Source of the DNA: Propioniferax innocua
GTDB lineage: Bacteria > Actinomycetota > Actinomycetes > Propionibacteriales > Propionibacteriaceae
Direction: 5' to 3'
Assembly: GCF_006716235.1 (NCBI RefSeq)
Contig: NZ_VFOR01000001.1
Location: 620,001-684,000, forward strand
DNA: 64,000 nt
A program made the translations under genes and the position numbers. Each line of letters begins with the position of its first letter. Within the stretch, counting starts at the first letter, position 1. Shown here piece after piece: positions 24,331 through 34,041 of the stretch. Under the pieces are notes generated by a model. That model was not told where the DNA came from, did no database searches, and saw only the letters and a program-made list of their open reading frames with translations.

Positions 24331-25064
24331 CAGTCGCGTCCTTCCGTGCCGGGGGTCCATGCGTCGCGCATCTGTTCGGCCTCGGTGCGCCCTTCGGCCC
24401 ACGCCTCGTCCAGGCGGGTGCGGAGCTCTCGGGCTGCTGTTTCGGGGTCGGACGCCTGGGTGAGTGCTCGCACCACGACGATTCGTCGCGCTCCGGCGTC
24501 GAGGATAGGCTCGAGGGTACCGGCATTGATGCCGCCGATCGCGAACCATGGCTTCGCGTCCCGAGCAAATGGCGGAGCGATGCGGGCCGCATGACGGACC
24601 AGATCCAACCCGACGGGAACATACGTCGGCTTGGTGGGTGTGGCGTGAACCGGTCCGACGCAGAAGTAGTCGACGTCCCCATCGGCGTTGGCCGCATCGG
24701 CCTGCTCCACCGAGTGCGTGGAGCGCCCGATCAGCGCGTGGTCATGCAGGTACCCACGTGCCTCGCCCGGCGGCATATCGTCCTGCCCGATGTGCAGCAC
24801 ATCGGCCTGACACCCGCCAGCAATCTGCGGGGAGTCGTTCACCACCACCAGGCTGCGCATGGGCGCCATGCGACGCACCTCGGAGATCGCCTCCGCGACT
24901 GCCTCGGGGGCAGCTTTCTTGTCCCGCACCTGCAGCAGGTCGACGCCGCCCGCGAACACAGCACGCACGAAGTCGAAGAAATCGCCCTTCTCCGTACGCA
25001 GGTCGGTGCACAGATACAGGCGCGAGAGATTGAGGCGCTGACGAATACCCATAGTCGTGGTCAC
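24330..25064 (-). CDS. thiE: Thiamine-phosphate synthase
   Basis: This protein of up to 244 residues joins HMP-diphosphate and thiazole phosphate to thiamine phosphate. Family features are LYLCTDLR, GGVDLLQVRDK, LVVVNDSPQIA, VLHIGQDDMPP, IGRSTHSVEQA, DYFCVGPVHATPTKP and FAIGGINAGT. The GTG at 25064 or the ATG four codons later are both plausible starts. It is divergent from thiO-thiS-thiG across a repeat-rich gap and coupled to a ribonuclease lipoprotein gene downstream. Confidence 0.95.
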   Translation of the reverse strand: MTTTMGIRQRLNLSRLYLCTDLRTEKGDFFDFVRAVFAGGVDLLQVRDKKAAPEAVAEAISEVRRMAPMRSLVVVNDSPQIAGGCQADVLHIGQDDMPPGEARGYLHDHALIGRSTHSVEQADAANADGDVDYFCVGPVHATPTKPTYVPVGLDLVRHAARIAPPFARDAKPWFAIGGINAGTLEPILDAGARRIVVVRALTQASDPETAARELRTRLDEAWAEGRTEAEQMRDAWTPGTEGRD

Positions 25065-25127
25065 GGGCCCAGCCTACGGCGTATCGCCATTGCTCTCCCC
25101 GAGCACGAAAAGTCGCAAAGTACGGAG

Positions 25128-25248
25128 GGACCGGCCGAGGCACCCACCCTGAGCAGGCGCACCCACGCAACCACAGGCCCCCACACAAGGACCGGCCGAG
25201 GCACCCACCCTGAGCAGGCGCACCCACGCAACCACAGGCCCCCACACA
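25128..25248. repeat. 61-bp tandem duplication
   Basis: A 61-bp unit beginning GGACCGGCCGAGGC is present twice back to back (25128-25188, 25189-25249), identical for about 60 bases. It lies upstream of thiE and reads as low-complexity CACCC-rich DNA. Confidence 0.92.
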
Positions 25249-25560
25249 CATCGAAAATCGTTTAGGCCACATGCTGTCCGCAATTCATCCGAATCGCGTT
25301 CCGACCACCCCATTCGCGGACAGGATCTGTCCTTGATTCTTTTCGATGTGTATGGGGGGGGGCATCGTTGGTTGAGTCCAGCGCGACCTTTCGGCGCTGT
25401 TTCTTTTCGAGGTGCAAGGGGCGCATCTGAAGTGTTTGGGGTGAAGGCACCAAGTGATGAGCCTCAGAAAGTAACGGGCCTCAGAAGGTAACGGGGCATC
25501 GAAGGTGACAGACCACAGAAGCCAAGGCATCGGAGCAGACACATCAGGGAGTAAACACAT

Positions 25561-25600
25561 CAGGGACTCAGGGACTCAGGGACGCAGGGACTCAGGGACG
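25561..25600. repeat. Five tandem copies of an 8-bp unit
   Basis: CAGGGACT/CAGGGACG is repeated five times without gaps, with only the last base varying. It is non-coding and lies about 125 bp upstream of thiO. Confidence 0.9.
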
Positions 25601-25723
25601 AACTGGAAGCCCGGTATGCACGGCGTGGCACCACACGGATGGCTGAGCGCACAAAGGACAAGCATCCGTTCAACGCAAGAGCCCGCTGTGTTGGCCCTCG
25701 TGTGACCGTGATACACCGAACCC

Positions 25724-26874
25724 ATGGAGAACGTGGTGGTGATCGGCGGTGGCCTCATGGGAGCGGCGATCGCGTGGCGTCTGGCTCAGCGGGGCCGTGA
25801 GGTGACTGTCGTGACGGGCCCGGGGCCGATCGAGGCGCCGGGTGCGACGGCGGCGTGGGCGTCGGCTGGGATGTTGGCGCCGGTCACGGAGACGAACTTC
25901 ACCGAGACCGGTCTCCTCGATCTCAATCTCGACTCCCTTCGACGCTGGCCCCGGTTCGTCGACGAACTGGCCGACACCGGTGCCGATCCCGGGTATCGCA
26001 CCGACTCCACACTCTCGGTGGCACAGTCCCCCGACGATGCGGCGCGGCTGAGCGATTTCGCCGACTTCTGCGATGACCACGATCTGACGACGAAGCGGCT
26101 CACCAGCCGCGAGGCTCGACGGTTGGAGCCCCTCCTGTCACCTCGTGTCCGCTCGGCGCTGCTCGTCGAGGCCGACGTCAGCTGCGACAACCGCATGCTC
26201 TGGAGCGCTCTGATCCACGCAGCCACCACTGCCGGCGTCCGATTCACCCCCGGCGAGGTCGAGGCCGTCACAACCGATGATGACCGGGCCACCGGCGTCC
26301 GGCTGCGCACCGCCGAACAGGTCACGGCCGATCACATCGTGCTCGCGGCAGGCGCCTGGTCCGGTTCCATAGACCTTCCGGTGGAGGTTCCGGTCCGCCC
26401 GGTCAAGGGCCAGATCCTTCGTCTGCACGCCGGGACACTCCCCCGGCTCACCCATACGGTCCGCGCGTTCAGTCACGGTCAGGAGGTCTATCTGGTGCCT
26501 CGTCATCACGGCGAGGTCGTGGTGGGCGCGAGCGTCGAGGAGATGGGCTTCGACACCCGCGTGACCGGCGAAGGTGCTTGGTCACTCCTTCGTGATGCAC
26601 GTCAGGTGATGCCACTGACCGCCGAGTACACACTCAACGAGTTCAGCGTCGGTTTCCGCCCGGGTACCCCCGACAACTCACCGTTCCTGGGCCCCAGCGG
26701 TGTCCCGGGGCTGACGCTGGCGTGTGGTCATCACCGCAACGGCGTGTTACTCGTGCCGCTCACCGCAGACGCCGTCGTCGAGCACATCACCGACGGTAGA
26801 CTCCCTGATTGCGCCGCGCCCTTCACCTTGGCCCGGCCCATGACCGCGAGGAAGCCCAGGCGCGAGGAGGAACC

Positions 26875-26878
<4 letters not shown>
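25724..26878 (+). CDS. thiO: Glycine oxidase ThiO
   Basis: This 384-residue FAD enzyme oxidises glycine to the imine needed for the thiamine thiazole ring. The N-terminal Rossmann motif is VVVIGGGLMGAAIAWRLA, followed by ATAAWASAGMLAPVTE. The C-terminal half has VRPVKGQILRL, YLVPRHHGEVVVGASVEE and the family's HHRNGVLLVPLTAD. It heads thiO-thiS-thiG and its stop overlaps the thiS GTG. Confidence 0.94.
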
Positions 26879-27889
<1,011 letters not shown>

Positions 27890-28048
27890 CGTCGCCCCCT
27901 CCACCCGACCCCCTCCAGCAGGTGTGGCCCATTCCACATCGGGCGCGTCGTGGAAGGTGTTTGGGAGCGGTGCCCTAGACTCGGGACCGTTCCGGTCAGC
28001 CGGAGCATGACACGGCCGTATCTTCCCCTACCCGTGTTTGGAGCTGCA

Positions 28049-30019
28049 GTGACCACCACGAGCGTGAGCGACCCCCTGCTCGAAACCGTGCTCGGCGGTC
28101 GCTATGCCATCACGCGACGCATCGCTCGCGGGGGCATGGCCACCGTCTACGAGGCGACCGATCGCCGCCTCAGCCGCACCGTCGCGGTCAAGGTGATGCA
28201 CGAAGGGCTCGGCGATGACGATGACTTCGCCGGTCGCTTCGACCGTGAGGCACGTTCGGCAGCCCGGCTGAATCACCCCAACATCGTCTCGGTGTTCGAC
28301 CGCGGCAACGATGACGGTCGTCCCTACATCGTCATGGAATACGTCCCCGGGATCACGATGCGTCGGGTGATCTCACGTCAGGCCCCGATCGTGCCGATCC
28401 GTGCCCTGTCGATGATCGAGGACGTCCTGCTCGCCCTGATCGCCGCACACGACAGCAATCTGGTGCATCGCGACATCAAGCCCGAGAACGTCCTGATCGA
28501 CGAACGTGGCGAGGTCAAGGTCGCCGATTTCGGTCTGGCCCGTGCCATCACGACCCAGAGCGCCACAGCCACACAGGGCCTGCTGATCGGCACGGTCTCC
28601 TACCTGCCTCCCGAACTCGTCACCGAGGGCCGCGCCACCACGCGCTCGGACGTCTACTCCACCGGCGTGGTGCTCTACGAGCTGCTCACCGGCGTCAAGC
28701 CCCACACTGGAGATTCACCGATCCAGGTGGCCTACGCCCATGTCCACAACGACATTCCAGCGCCGTCGGAGAAGTCCTCCCTGTCATGGCGCGTGTCGCG
28801 CGATGCGATCCCTCCATACGTGGATGCACTGGTCCGCGCCGCAACGCGTCGTGATCCTCAAGAACGTCCCGCCGACGCCCGCGAGTTGCTGCGGATGGTA
28901 CGGCGAGCCAAGCGGTCCCTTGCCGCCGGGGTGATGAACGACCCGGGTCTCACCGCAGATTTCCAGCGCCGCTTCTCCACGACGCCGCCCCTGCCGGCCA
29001 CTCCGGTCAGCCCGCTCTCCCCCGAGGAGCGCACGCAGTTCCTCGACGACGAGGCCACCCACGACGGCAGCACCCGGATCGAACCCCCGGTCACACCCGA
29101 CGTCGTCGAACCCGCTGACCTCGCCGAACCGGAACGGCCGAAACGGTGGCGTGGCGTGCTGGCGACGCTGCTGATGTTGGCTCTGCTGGCCGGCTTGGGA
29201 GCCGGCTGGTGGGTCACCGAGGGGCGGTGGCACGACGTGCCCGACATGGTTTCGCTGACCCAGCCCGACGCCACCGAGGCGGCCGAGGACGCGGGGCTCA
29301 CCATCACCTTCTCCGAGGCACACCACGAAGATGTCCCCGCCGGTACGATCATCTCCACCGAACCGACCGCGGGCGAGCGTCTGTTGGCCGACCAGGAGGT
29401 CCATGCGGTCGTCTCGATCGGCCCGGAGATGTTTGGGGTACCCGAGGTCGTGGGGGGCAACGTCGATGACGCCCGAACCGCCATCGAGGACGCCAACCTG
29501 CGCGTCGGCAATATCACCGAGCAGTGGGACGAGACCTCCCCGATGGGCACGGTGCTGGAGAGTTCGATATCCCCGGGGCAGGAGGTCCGTCGCAACACCG
29601 CGATCGATCTCACCGTGTCGAAGGGACCCGAGCCGATCCAGGTTCCCACGACCGTCGGTGGTGTCGGCACCGATGCGCAGACGCAGCTGGAGAATCTCGG
29701 TTTCCATGTCGCGGTCTCCCAGGAACACTCCACCGACGTGCCCGAGGGTCAGGTGATCCGTCAGTCCCCGACCGACACGACTCTGCACCGCGGCGACACC
29801 GTCGAGATCGTCACTTCGCTCGGCCCCGAGATGGTCACGATGCCGAATGTCACCGCCAAGAAGGTCGAGGAAGCCGAGAAGACCCTGACTGAGGCCGGCT
29901 TCACCATCAAGAAGGAGAAGTCGGAGTCCTACCTGGATCTCGGTTTCGTGGCCCGCACCGATCCGGTCGCCGGCACCAAGGTTCCGAAGGGCTCCGAGAT
30001 CACGATCTGGTTGGTGTGA
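28049..30019 (+). CDS. pknL: PASTA-domain serine/threonine protein kinase (PknL/PknB-like)
   Basis: This membrane kinase of about 656 residues has a cytosolic catalytic domain (about 15-285): glycine loop RIARGGMATVYEA, Lys49 in VAVKV, catalytic HRDIKPEN (Asp142), ADFGLA (Asp160) and GTVSYLPPE. A juxtamembrane linker, one transmembrane helix (LATLLMLALLAGLGAGWW, about 372-390) and four extracellular PASTA repeats follow (each ending in a P-x-G-x-x/V-x-x-G type loop; the last SEITIWLV). PASTA domains sense muropeptides or lipid II. The GTG at 28049 follows GGAG by 5 nt. TAGACT (27976-27981) is a possible -10. The position near idsA, metF and aroG parallels mycobacterial pknL. The last 20 bp overlap the convergent monooxygenase gene. 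Confidence 0.92.
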   Translation: MTTTSVSDPLLETVLGGRYAITRRIARGGMATVYEATDRRLSRTVAVKVMHEGLGDDDDFAGRFDREARSAARLNHPNIVSVFDRGNDDGRPYIVMEYVPGITMRRVISRQAPIVPIRALSMIEDVLLALIAAHDSNLVHRDIKPENVLIDERGEVKVADFGLARAITTQSATATQGLLIGTVSYLPPELVTEGRATTRSDVYSTGVVLYELLTGVKPHTGDSPIQVAYAHVHNDIPAPSEKSSLSWRVSRDAIPPYVDALVRAATRRDPQERPADARELLRMVRRAKRSLAAGVMNDPGLTADFQRRFSTTPPLPATPVSPLSPEERTQFLDDEATHDGSTRIEPPVTPDVVEPADLAEPERPKRWRGVLATLLMLALLAGLGAGWWVTEGRWHDVPDMVSLTQPDATEAAEDAGLTITFSEAHHEDVPAGTIISTEPTAGERLLADQEVHAVVSIGPEMFGVPEVVGGNVDDARTAIEDANLRVGNITEQWDETSPMGTVLESSISPGQEVRRNTAIDLTVSKGPEPIQVPTTVGGVGTDAQTQLENLGFHVAVSQEHSTDVPEGQVIRQSPTDTTLHRGDTVEIVTSLGPEMVTMPNVTAKKVEEAEKTLTEAGFTIKKEKSESYLDLGFVARTDPVAGTKVPKGSEITIWLV

Positions 30020-31097
30020 GGCTCTCGGCCAGCAACTCGAGTGTCCGCAGCCGTCCCGGCGCGGTCCCAGGGGCGTCGTCGGGACGCTGACCCGCCACCG
30101 GGTGGATCATCACCTCGTCCACCCCGAACGTCCCGGCCAGTTCACGCATCCGTGCAGCGGCCGATTCGGCATCACCGATCACCCATTTCTGCGCGATGTT
30201 CTCCGCGACGTGCCGGTGGCCATCGGTCATCATGCCGCGCACCTCATCGCCCACGAGCGGCACCGGACGCAGGGGCTGCCCCGAGCGCAGGTTCGCCATG
30301 GTGAACAGGTACGGCTCGGCCAGTTCCTGTGCTTCCTCAGCGGTGTCCGCCACCACGGCGTTGACGCTGAGGAATGTACGCGGCTCCGACCCGAACCGGG
30401 TGGGCTGGAAATTGTCCCGGTAAAGCTTCAGCGCCTCCGCGGTCCCGTGCCCGGCGAAGTGGTGCGCGAACACGTAGGGCAGCCCCAGCGCCGCCGAGAG
30501 CTGCGCGGAGTAGCCGCTGGAGCCCAGCAGCCACACCTGCGGCGAGGTCTCGATCCTGGGTGTGGCGTGCAGGACCTTCTTCTCACCGCCGAACAGAGGC
30601 ACCGTGACCCCGTCCGGACCGAGGAGGTCCATGACATCCACCACATGCTGGGGAAAATCCTCCACCGGGTCGACGCGTTTGCCGTCGCGATCCACCACGA
30701 AGCCTTCACCGACGTGACCCCGCATGGCGTGCGAGGTCACCGGGTCGGTGCCCGGTGCACGGCCGATCCCCAGATCGATGCGGTCACCGTAGATGGCCGA
30801 GAGCAGCGCGAACTGCTCGGCGATGGCCAACGGAGCATGATTGGGCAACATGACGCCGCCCGACCCCAGACGGATCTGCTCGGTGTCCTGCCCCAGATAC
30901 ATCAGTTCGACACTGGGTGTGGTCGACGCCACGCTCGGCATGTTGTGATGCTCGGCCACCCAGTACCGGGTGTAGCCCAAACGGTCGGCGAGCGTGACGA
31001 GTTCCCGCGACGCCCGCAGGGCGTCTCCGGTGGTGGCACCACCGGAGACCGGGATCAGATCGAGCACCGACAGACGCAAGGAATCCGCAGAAGTCAT
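30000..31097 (-). CDS. LLM-class flavin-dependent oxidoreductase
   Basis: This 365-residue protein belongs to the bacterial luciferase-like monooxygenase superfamily. It shows LRLSVLDLIPVSGG, GYTRYWVAEHHNMPSVASTTP, IRLGSGGVMLPNHAPL, FALLSAIYGDRIDLGIGRAPGTD and VWLLGSSGYSAQLSAALGLPYVFAHHF, the pattern of the MsnO8/YhbW-type single-component group. It uses reduced FMN, but its substrate is unknown. The 3' end overlaps the kinase gene by 20 bp on the opposite strand. Confidence 0.9.
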   Translation of the reverse strand: MTSADSLRLSVLDLIPVSGGATTGDALRASRELVTLADRLGYTRYWVAEHHNMPSVASTTPSVELMYLGQDTEQIRLGSGGVMLPNHAPLAIAEQFALLSAIYGDRIDLGIGRAPGTDPVTSHAMRGHVGEGFVVDRDGKRVDPVEDFPQHVVDVMDLLGPDGVTVPLFGGEKKVLHATPRIETSPQVWLLGSSGYSAQLSAALGLPYVFAHHFAGHGTAEALKLYRDNFQPTRFGSEPRTFLSVNAVVADTAEEAQELAEPYLFTMANLRSGQPLRPVPLVGDEVRGMMTDGHRHVAENIAQKWVIGDAESAAARMRELAGTFGVDEVMIHPVAGQRPDDAPGTAPGRLRTLELLAESLTPTRS

Positions 31098-31152
31098 ACC
31101 GTGTCAACACTGCCCAGGGCACGTAGATTCCCACGCCGCATCGACGGGATGC

Positions 31153-31548
31153 TCACCCGTCCAGGCCGAGAACCGCGACGTCCACCTTGACCACATCAAA
31201 GCCCGCTTCACGCAGCAGGTTCCAGACGCCGGCACGCGCCTCATCGCCCACCCGGATGATCGACTCATCCGGCCGGATCACGAGGTCGATCTTGATGTGC
31301 GCGGTCGTCCCGTCAAGGGTCACATGGACACCACCATCGCTGTCGGGGCGTTGACGTCCGGTCAACAGTCCTGACGCGCGCCCGGCGATCTTCGACAGTG
31401 ACTGCTGCAGCGACGGTTCCAGTCTCGCCACTCCCGGGGTGGACCGCACCCGTTCGGCCACGAGTCGACGCACCTGATCGCGGTCGGGCAGGTCATCACC
31501 GAGCACGGTTCCCTGCAGGTACATGCCGTCACCACTCACGGATGTCAC
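31153..31548 (-). CDS. Asp23/Gls24-like protein
   Basis: This protein of up to 131 residues has the Asp23 ending: a strand (VHVTLDGTTAHIKIDLVIRP), a helix (RVGDEARAGVWNLLREAGFD) and a final strand (VVKVDVAVLGL). Asp23 proteins are envelope-stress factors held at the membrane by AmaP-type anchors. The GTG at 31548 overlaps the preceding gene; an ATG at 31524 is an alternative just after its stop. It is the third gene of the sigma factor transcription unit. Confidence 0.72.
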   Translation of the reverse strand: MTSVSGDGMYLQGTVLGDDLPDRDQVRRLVAERVRSTPGVARLEPSLQQSLSKIAGRASGLLTGRQRPDSDGGVHVTLDGTTAHIKIDLVIRPDESIIRVGDEARAGVWNLLREAGFDVVKVDVAVLGLDG

Positions 31549-32068
31549 CGACCCTCACATCGACTCGTTCGACAGCCTGACGAAGTTGACGTCGAAGTTC
31601 ATGTTCGGCCACGGCCCGGACCTCATCGGCGACCTTTGGCACCCGCTGCCCGAAGGAGATGATGATCAAGATGGTCAGCGCAAGGCCACCGCTCGATGTC
31701 TGGCTGATTCGCACACGCTGCACACGAATCTCCTCGATGGGGTCGAGCGCCCGGCGCACCGTCTGAACCACGGCCCATTCACTCGTGGTGAGTTCACCGG
31801 CGTCATCGCGCACGACAGAGAAGGTGCGGTCACGACGCACCTGAACGCGGGCGAGGCTCTTGATCGACGAGGCCAGGTTCACCGGTGGCGCCAGCTCCGG
31901 GGCATCGTTGCGCTCTCTCATCGTCAAGGTGGCGTCGCGCACCTTGATCATCGACTCACGTGCGGCACGGCATGTCGGGCACTCGCGCTCGTGTTCGTCG
32001 GGGCCGCGGTCGAGCCCCTCCCACACATCATCGGGGTCTCGGCCGCAGGCAAGTCTCTCTACTGCCAT
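31529..32068 (-). CDS. Anti-sigma zinc-binding motif fused to an Asp23-like domain
   Basis: This 179-residue protein carries H-x3-C-x2-C (HERECPTC) near residues 26-33, the zinc anti-sigma motif. The C-terminal part is Asp23-like: LALTILIIISFGQRVPKVADEVRAVAEHELRRQL then VDVRVGDI. It has no clear transmembrane helix; LALTILIIISF is better read as the Asp23 strand. It overlaps the ECF sigma gene by 10 bp, so it is probably its cognate anti-sigma factor. The fusion suggests that Asp23 assembly state is read out by the sigma factor (inference). Confidence 0.72.
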   Translation of the reverse strand: MAVERLACGRDPDDVWEGLDRGPDEHERECPTCRAARESMIKVRDATLTMRERNDAPELAPPVNLASSIKSLARVQVRRDRTFSVVRDDAGELTTSEWAVVQTVRRALDPIEEIRVQRVRISQTSSGGLALTILIIISFGQRVPKVADEVRAVAEHELRRQLRQAVERVDVRVGDIREW

Positions 32069-32625
32069 TCAGCCATTCCTTTCGCGAGCTGAGCTCGCGC
32101 TCGTGCGATACGTCCCCGCACGGTCGACCTCGTGGTTCCCACGATCTCAGCAATCTCCTGATACGTCATCTCCTCGAGTTCCGCAAGCACCCAACACGCT
32201 CTCAGGTCGTCGCTGAGCCCTTGGATCAGCTGCTCCAGCTCGGCGAGAGCCTCACCGGTCTCCACCTGCGACTGTGGATTGGGGCGGTGGTCGCTGGCCT
32301 CGGGCATCTCGGTGGGATCCCACGGGTCAGTGGCACGACGTGCTGCGACCCGCTGGATCTCCGAGCAGCGATTCCGCGTGATGCGGTAGATCCAGGCCGA
32401 GAAGGCGTCAGGGTCCTCCAGATCGGGAAGCTTGCGCCAAGCCTGCAGGGCCGCGTCCTGCACGGCGTCCTCCGCATCGGCCCGGTTGAAGAGCAGACGC
32501 ATGGCGAAACGGAACAGCTTGGGGCTGTAATGATCCACCAGCGCGCCGAAGGCTTCGAGGTCACCGTCTTGAGCACGCGTGACCAGAGTCCACTCGTCCT
32601 GCCCAGAGGATCCGACGCCATTCAC
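32059..32625 (-). CDS. ECF-type RNA polymerase sigma factor
   Basis: This 188-residue sigma-70-family factor contains region 2 (FGALVDHYSPKLFRFAMRLLFNRADAEDAVQDAALQAW, DAFSAWIYRITRNRCSE) and region 4 (LSDDLRACWVLAELEEMTYQEIAEIVGTTRSTVRGRIARARAQL). The GTG start follows TTGAAGG. It is co-transcribed with an anti-sigma/Asp23 hybrid and divergent from an Asp23/AmaP-like operon, which is its most likely target. The 254-bp divergent region holds a palindrome and 17-bp repeats. Confidence 0.92.
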   Translation of the reverse strand: MNGVGSSGQDEWTLVTRAQDGDLEAFGALVDHYSPKLFRFAMRLLFNRADAEDAVQDAALQAWRKLPDLEDPDAFSAWIYRITRNRCSEIQRVAARRATDPWDPTEMPEASDHRPNPQSQVETGEALAELEQLIQGLSDDLRACWVLAELEEMTYQEIAEIVGTTRSTVRGRIARARAQLAKGMAEWQ

Positions 32626-32711
32626 CCTTCAAACATAGCCGGAATCCTCACCACTCCGAGAACTCCCGACACGCCCACCCTCTCGAGCCGCCGGATCACA
32701 ACGGCATACTG

Positions 32712-32731
32712 GGAACCGCCGCTGCGGTTCC
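32712..32731. promoter_or_regulatory. Palindrome in the divergent sigma/Asp23 promoter region
   Basis: GGAACCGC-CGCT-GCGGTTCC is a perfect 8-bp inverted repeat with a 4-bp spacer. Each arm reads GGAAC outward, the usual ECF -35 core, but I could not place a matching -10 at 16-17 bp on either strand. It could be a dyad operator or a small hairpin. Confidence 0.4.
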
Positions 32732-32790
32732 TGCGGCCACTCCAGCATCGTCGAAATCCTCGACGTGACACAGCACCGAGTCGCGGCGTC

Positions 32791-32840
32791 ACAACCCATG
32801 AGCCCGTACAACCCATGAGCCCGTACACCCCATGACCCGT
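32791..32840. repeat. 17-bp repeat, nearly three tandem copies
   Basis: ACAACCCATGAGCCCGT occurs at 32791-32807 and 32808-32824 exactly, then a diverged third copy at 32825-32840. It ends 39 bp before the Asp23 gene start, in its probable 5' UTR. Confidence 0.9.
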
Positions 32841-32879
32841 GAGCTTCGACCCGCGAGCTCCAGATCCCTAGGAGGCACC

Positions 32880-33407
32880 ATGAGCACGAACTCCGAAACC
32901 ACCCACGAGAACGTCAAGACCGACTCAGCCGTCGCCCAGACCGAGACGACGCATGATGAGCTGGTCAAGGATTCTCCCCTGCACACCGATCACGGCATCA
33001 CCACGATCGCCGAGCAGGTTGTACAGAAGGTCGCCGGCATGGCCTGCCGGGAGGTCATGGGTGTTCACGCCATGGGGTCGGCCGGGCGGCGGATGCTGAG
33101 TTCGCTCACCGAACGCATCCCGGGATCGTCGACGAATGTCTCCGGTGGCGTCAGCGTGGAGAAGGGCGAGCGTCAGACCGCGATCGATGTCAGCATCATC
33201 GTCGAGTACGGCTTCTCGGTGGTCGAAGTCGCCAACGAGATCCGCAAGAACATCATCGAAGCCGTCGAGTACGCCACCGGACTCGAGGTCGTCGAAGTCA
33301 ACGTCGCGATCAGCGATGTGCATCTTCCCGGCGACGCCCACGACGACGAAGATGTCGAAGCCGAGGCTCCGTCGGTGAAGCCTCGCAGGGAGACGACGCT
33401 CGCCTGA
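32880..33407 (+). CDS. Asp23/Gls24 family envelope stress protein
   Basis: This 175-residue protein has an excellent AGGAGG site. After a charged, Thr-rich N-terminus (1-45) comes the full Asp23 domain: HGITTIAEQVVQKVAGMACREVMGVHAM, VSVEKGERQTAIDVSIIVEYGFSVVEVANEIRKNIIEAVEYATGLEVVEVNVAISDVHL. A disordered acidic/basic tail follows. It is the first gene of a five-gene plus-strand operon with DUF2273 and AmaP-like genes, the same set as staphylococcal asp23-amaP. Confidence 0.92.
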   Translation: MSTNSETTHENVKTDSAVAQTETTHDELVKDSPLHTDHGITTIAEQVVQKVAGMACREVMGVHAMGSAGRRMLSSLTERIPGSSTNVSGGVSVEKGERQTAIDVSIIVEYGFSVVEVANEIRKNIIEAVEYATGLEVVEVNVAISDVHLPGDAHDDEDVEAEAPSVKPRRETTLA

Positions 33408-33436
33408 TCTACCCCCCCCGATTCGCAGGAGCTTTC

Positions 33437-33616
33437 ATGTCCCCATCCCAGATCGGACTGCTCACCGGCGCCATCCTCGGCCTGGTCATCGTGTTCGGTG
33501 GCCCGTTGCAGGCTCTGCTGGTGGTCGTTTTGGCCCTTGCCGGCCTCATCATCGGCCGGATCATCGAGGGAAACCTCGATGTCCGTGACATCTTCGGCGG
33601 CAAGGATCGTTCGTGA
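33437..33616 (+). CDS. DUF2273-type small membrane protein
   Basis: This 59-residue protein has two hydrophobic segments (LLTGAILGLVIVFGG and ALLVVVLALAGLIIGRIIEG) and a short charged tail. DUF2273 proteins accompany Asp23 and AmaP genes in Gram-positive stress operons. The start has CAGGAG 6 nt upstream. Its stop overlaps the next GTG (GTGA). Confidence 0.88.
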   Translation: MSPSQIGLLTGAILGLVIVFGGPLQALLVVVLALAGLIIGRIIEGNLDVRDIFGGKDRS

Positions 33617-33996
33617 CGATCCTGCTGCAGACGCTGTCCCACCCGAAGGTGGGCGGCGGTATCCACGTCTCGGCACGTGTCGTGGAACGCACCGCCGCTC
33701 AACTCGCCATGTCGGTCCCCGGCGTCGGCGCACCCGGGACCCAGGTGATGGGGGTGGGACGTGAGGCCGACTTCGACAAGAGGCCACGGCTGCAGACCCA
33801 CATCGACGGAGGCCGGGCCTTCCTCACCATCGACTGTGCCGTCGAATACCCACGTCCCATCGGCGTGACAGCCGAGAAGGTGCGTCAGGTGCTCACCGAT
33901 CGCCTCACCGAACTGACCGGCGTTCCAGTGGCACGCGTTGACGTGCGGGTACGCCGTGTGGTGGCCCACCTCGATGGCACACGCTCGGTCGTCTGA
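33613..33996 (+). CDS. Asp23-like protein
   Basis: This 127-residue protein has GIHVSARVVERTAAQLAMSVPGVGAPG, the repeated-strand core GGRAFLTIDCAVEYPRPIGVTAEKVRQVLTDRLTEL and a final VARVDVRVRRV strand, a compact Asp23 domain. Its start overlaps the DUF2273 gene, so the two are coupled. It may be a second subunit of the same peripheral membrane assembly. Confidence 0.82.
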   Translation: MTILLQTLSHPKVGGGIHVSARVVERTAAQLAMSVPGVGAPGTQVMGVGREADFDKRPRLQTHIDGGRAFLTIDCAVEYPRPIGVTAEKVRQVLTDRLTELTGVPVARVDVRVRRVVAHLDGTRSVV

Positions 33997-34041
33997 GCCT
34001 CTTCCCACAAGCCCCCAGAAGCCTCACAGGACAGGAGAAGC

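Larger units (their letters stand above)
25065..25723. other. Repeat-rich intergenic region between thiE and thiO
   Basis: About 660 bp without a convincing gene. It contains the 61-bp tandem duplication, a less GC-rich stretch (25265-25440), two adjacent 17-bp repeats (25461-25477 and 25478-25494, one mismatch), two copies of ACACATCAGGGA (around 25536-25566) and five tandem 8-mers (25561-25600). Short frames on either strand are low-complexity. No TPP riboswitch matching the consensus could be found, although thi genes lie on both sides. Confidence 0.6.

Noticed and set aside
25128-25600. Repeats between thiE and thiO considered as a CRISPR array.
   Set aside because: Units are contiguous tandem copies of different lengths with no unique spacers, and no cas genes are present.
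25600-25723. A possible TPP riboswitch upstream of thiO (GGATGGCTGAGCG and CATCCGTTCAACGC).
   Set aside because: The conserved CCUGAUC-type core and the correct spacing of the thi-box are missing; the similarity is too weak.
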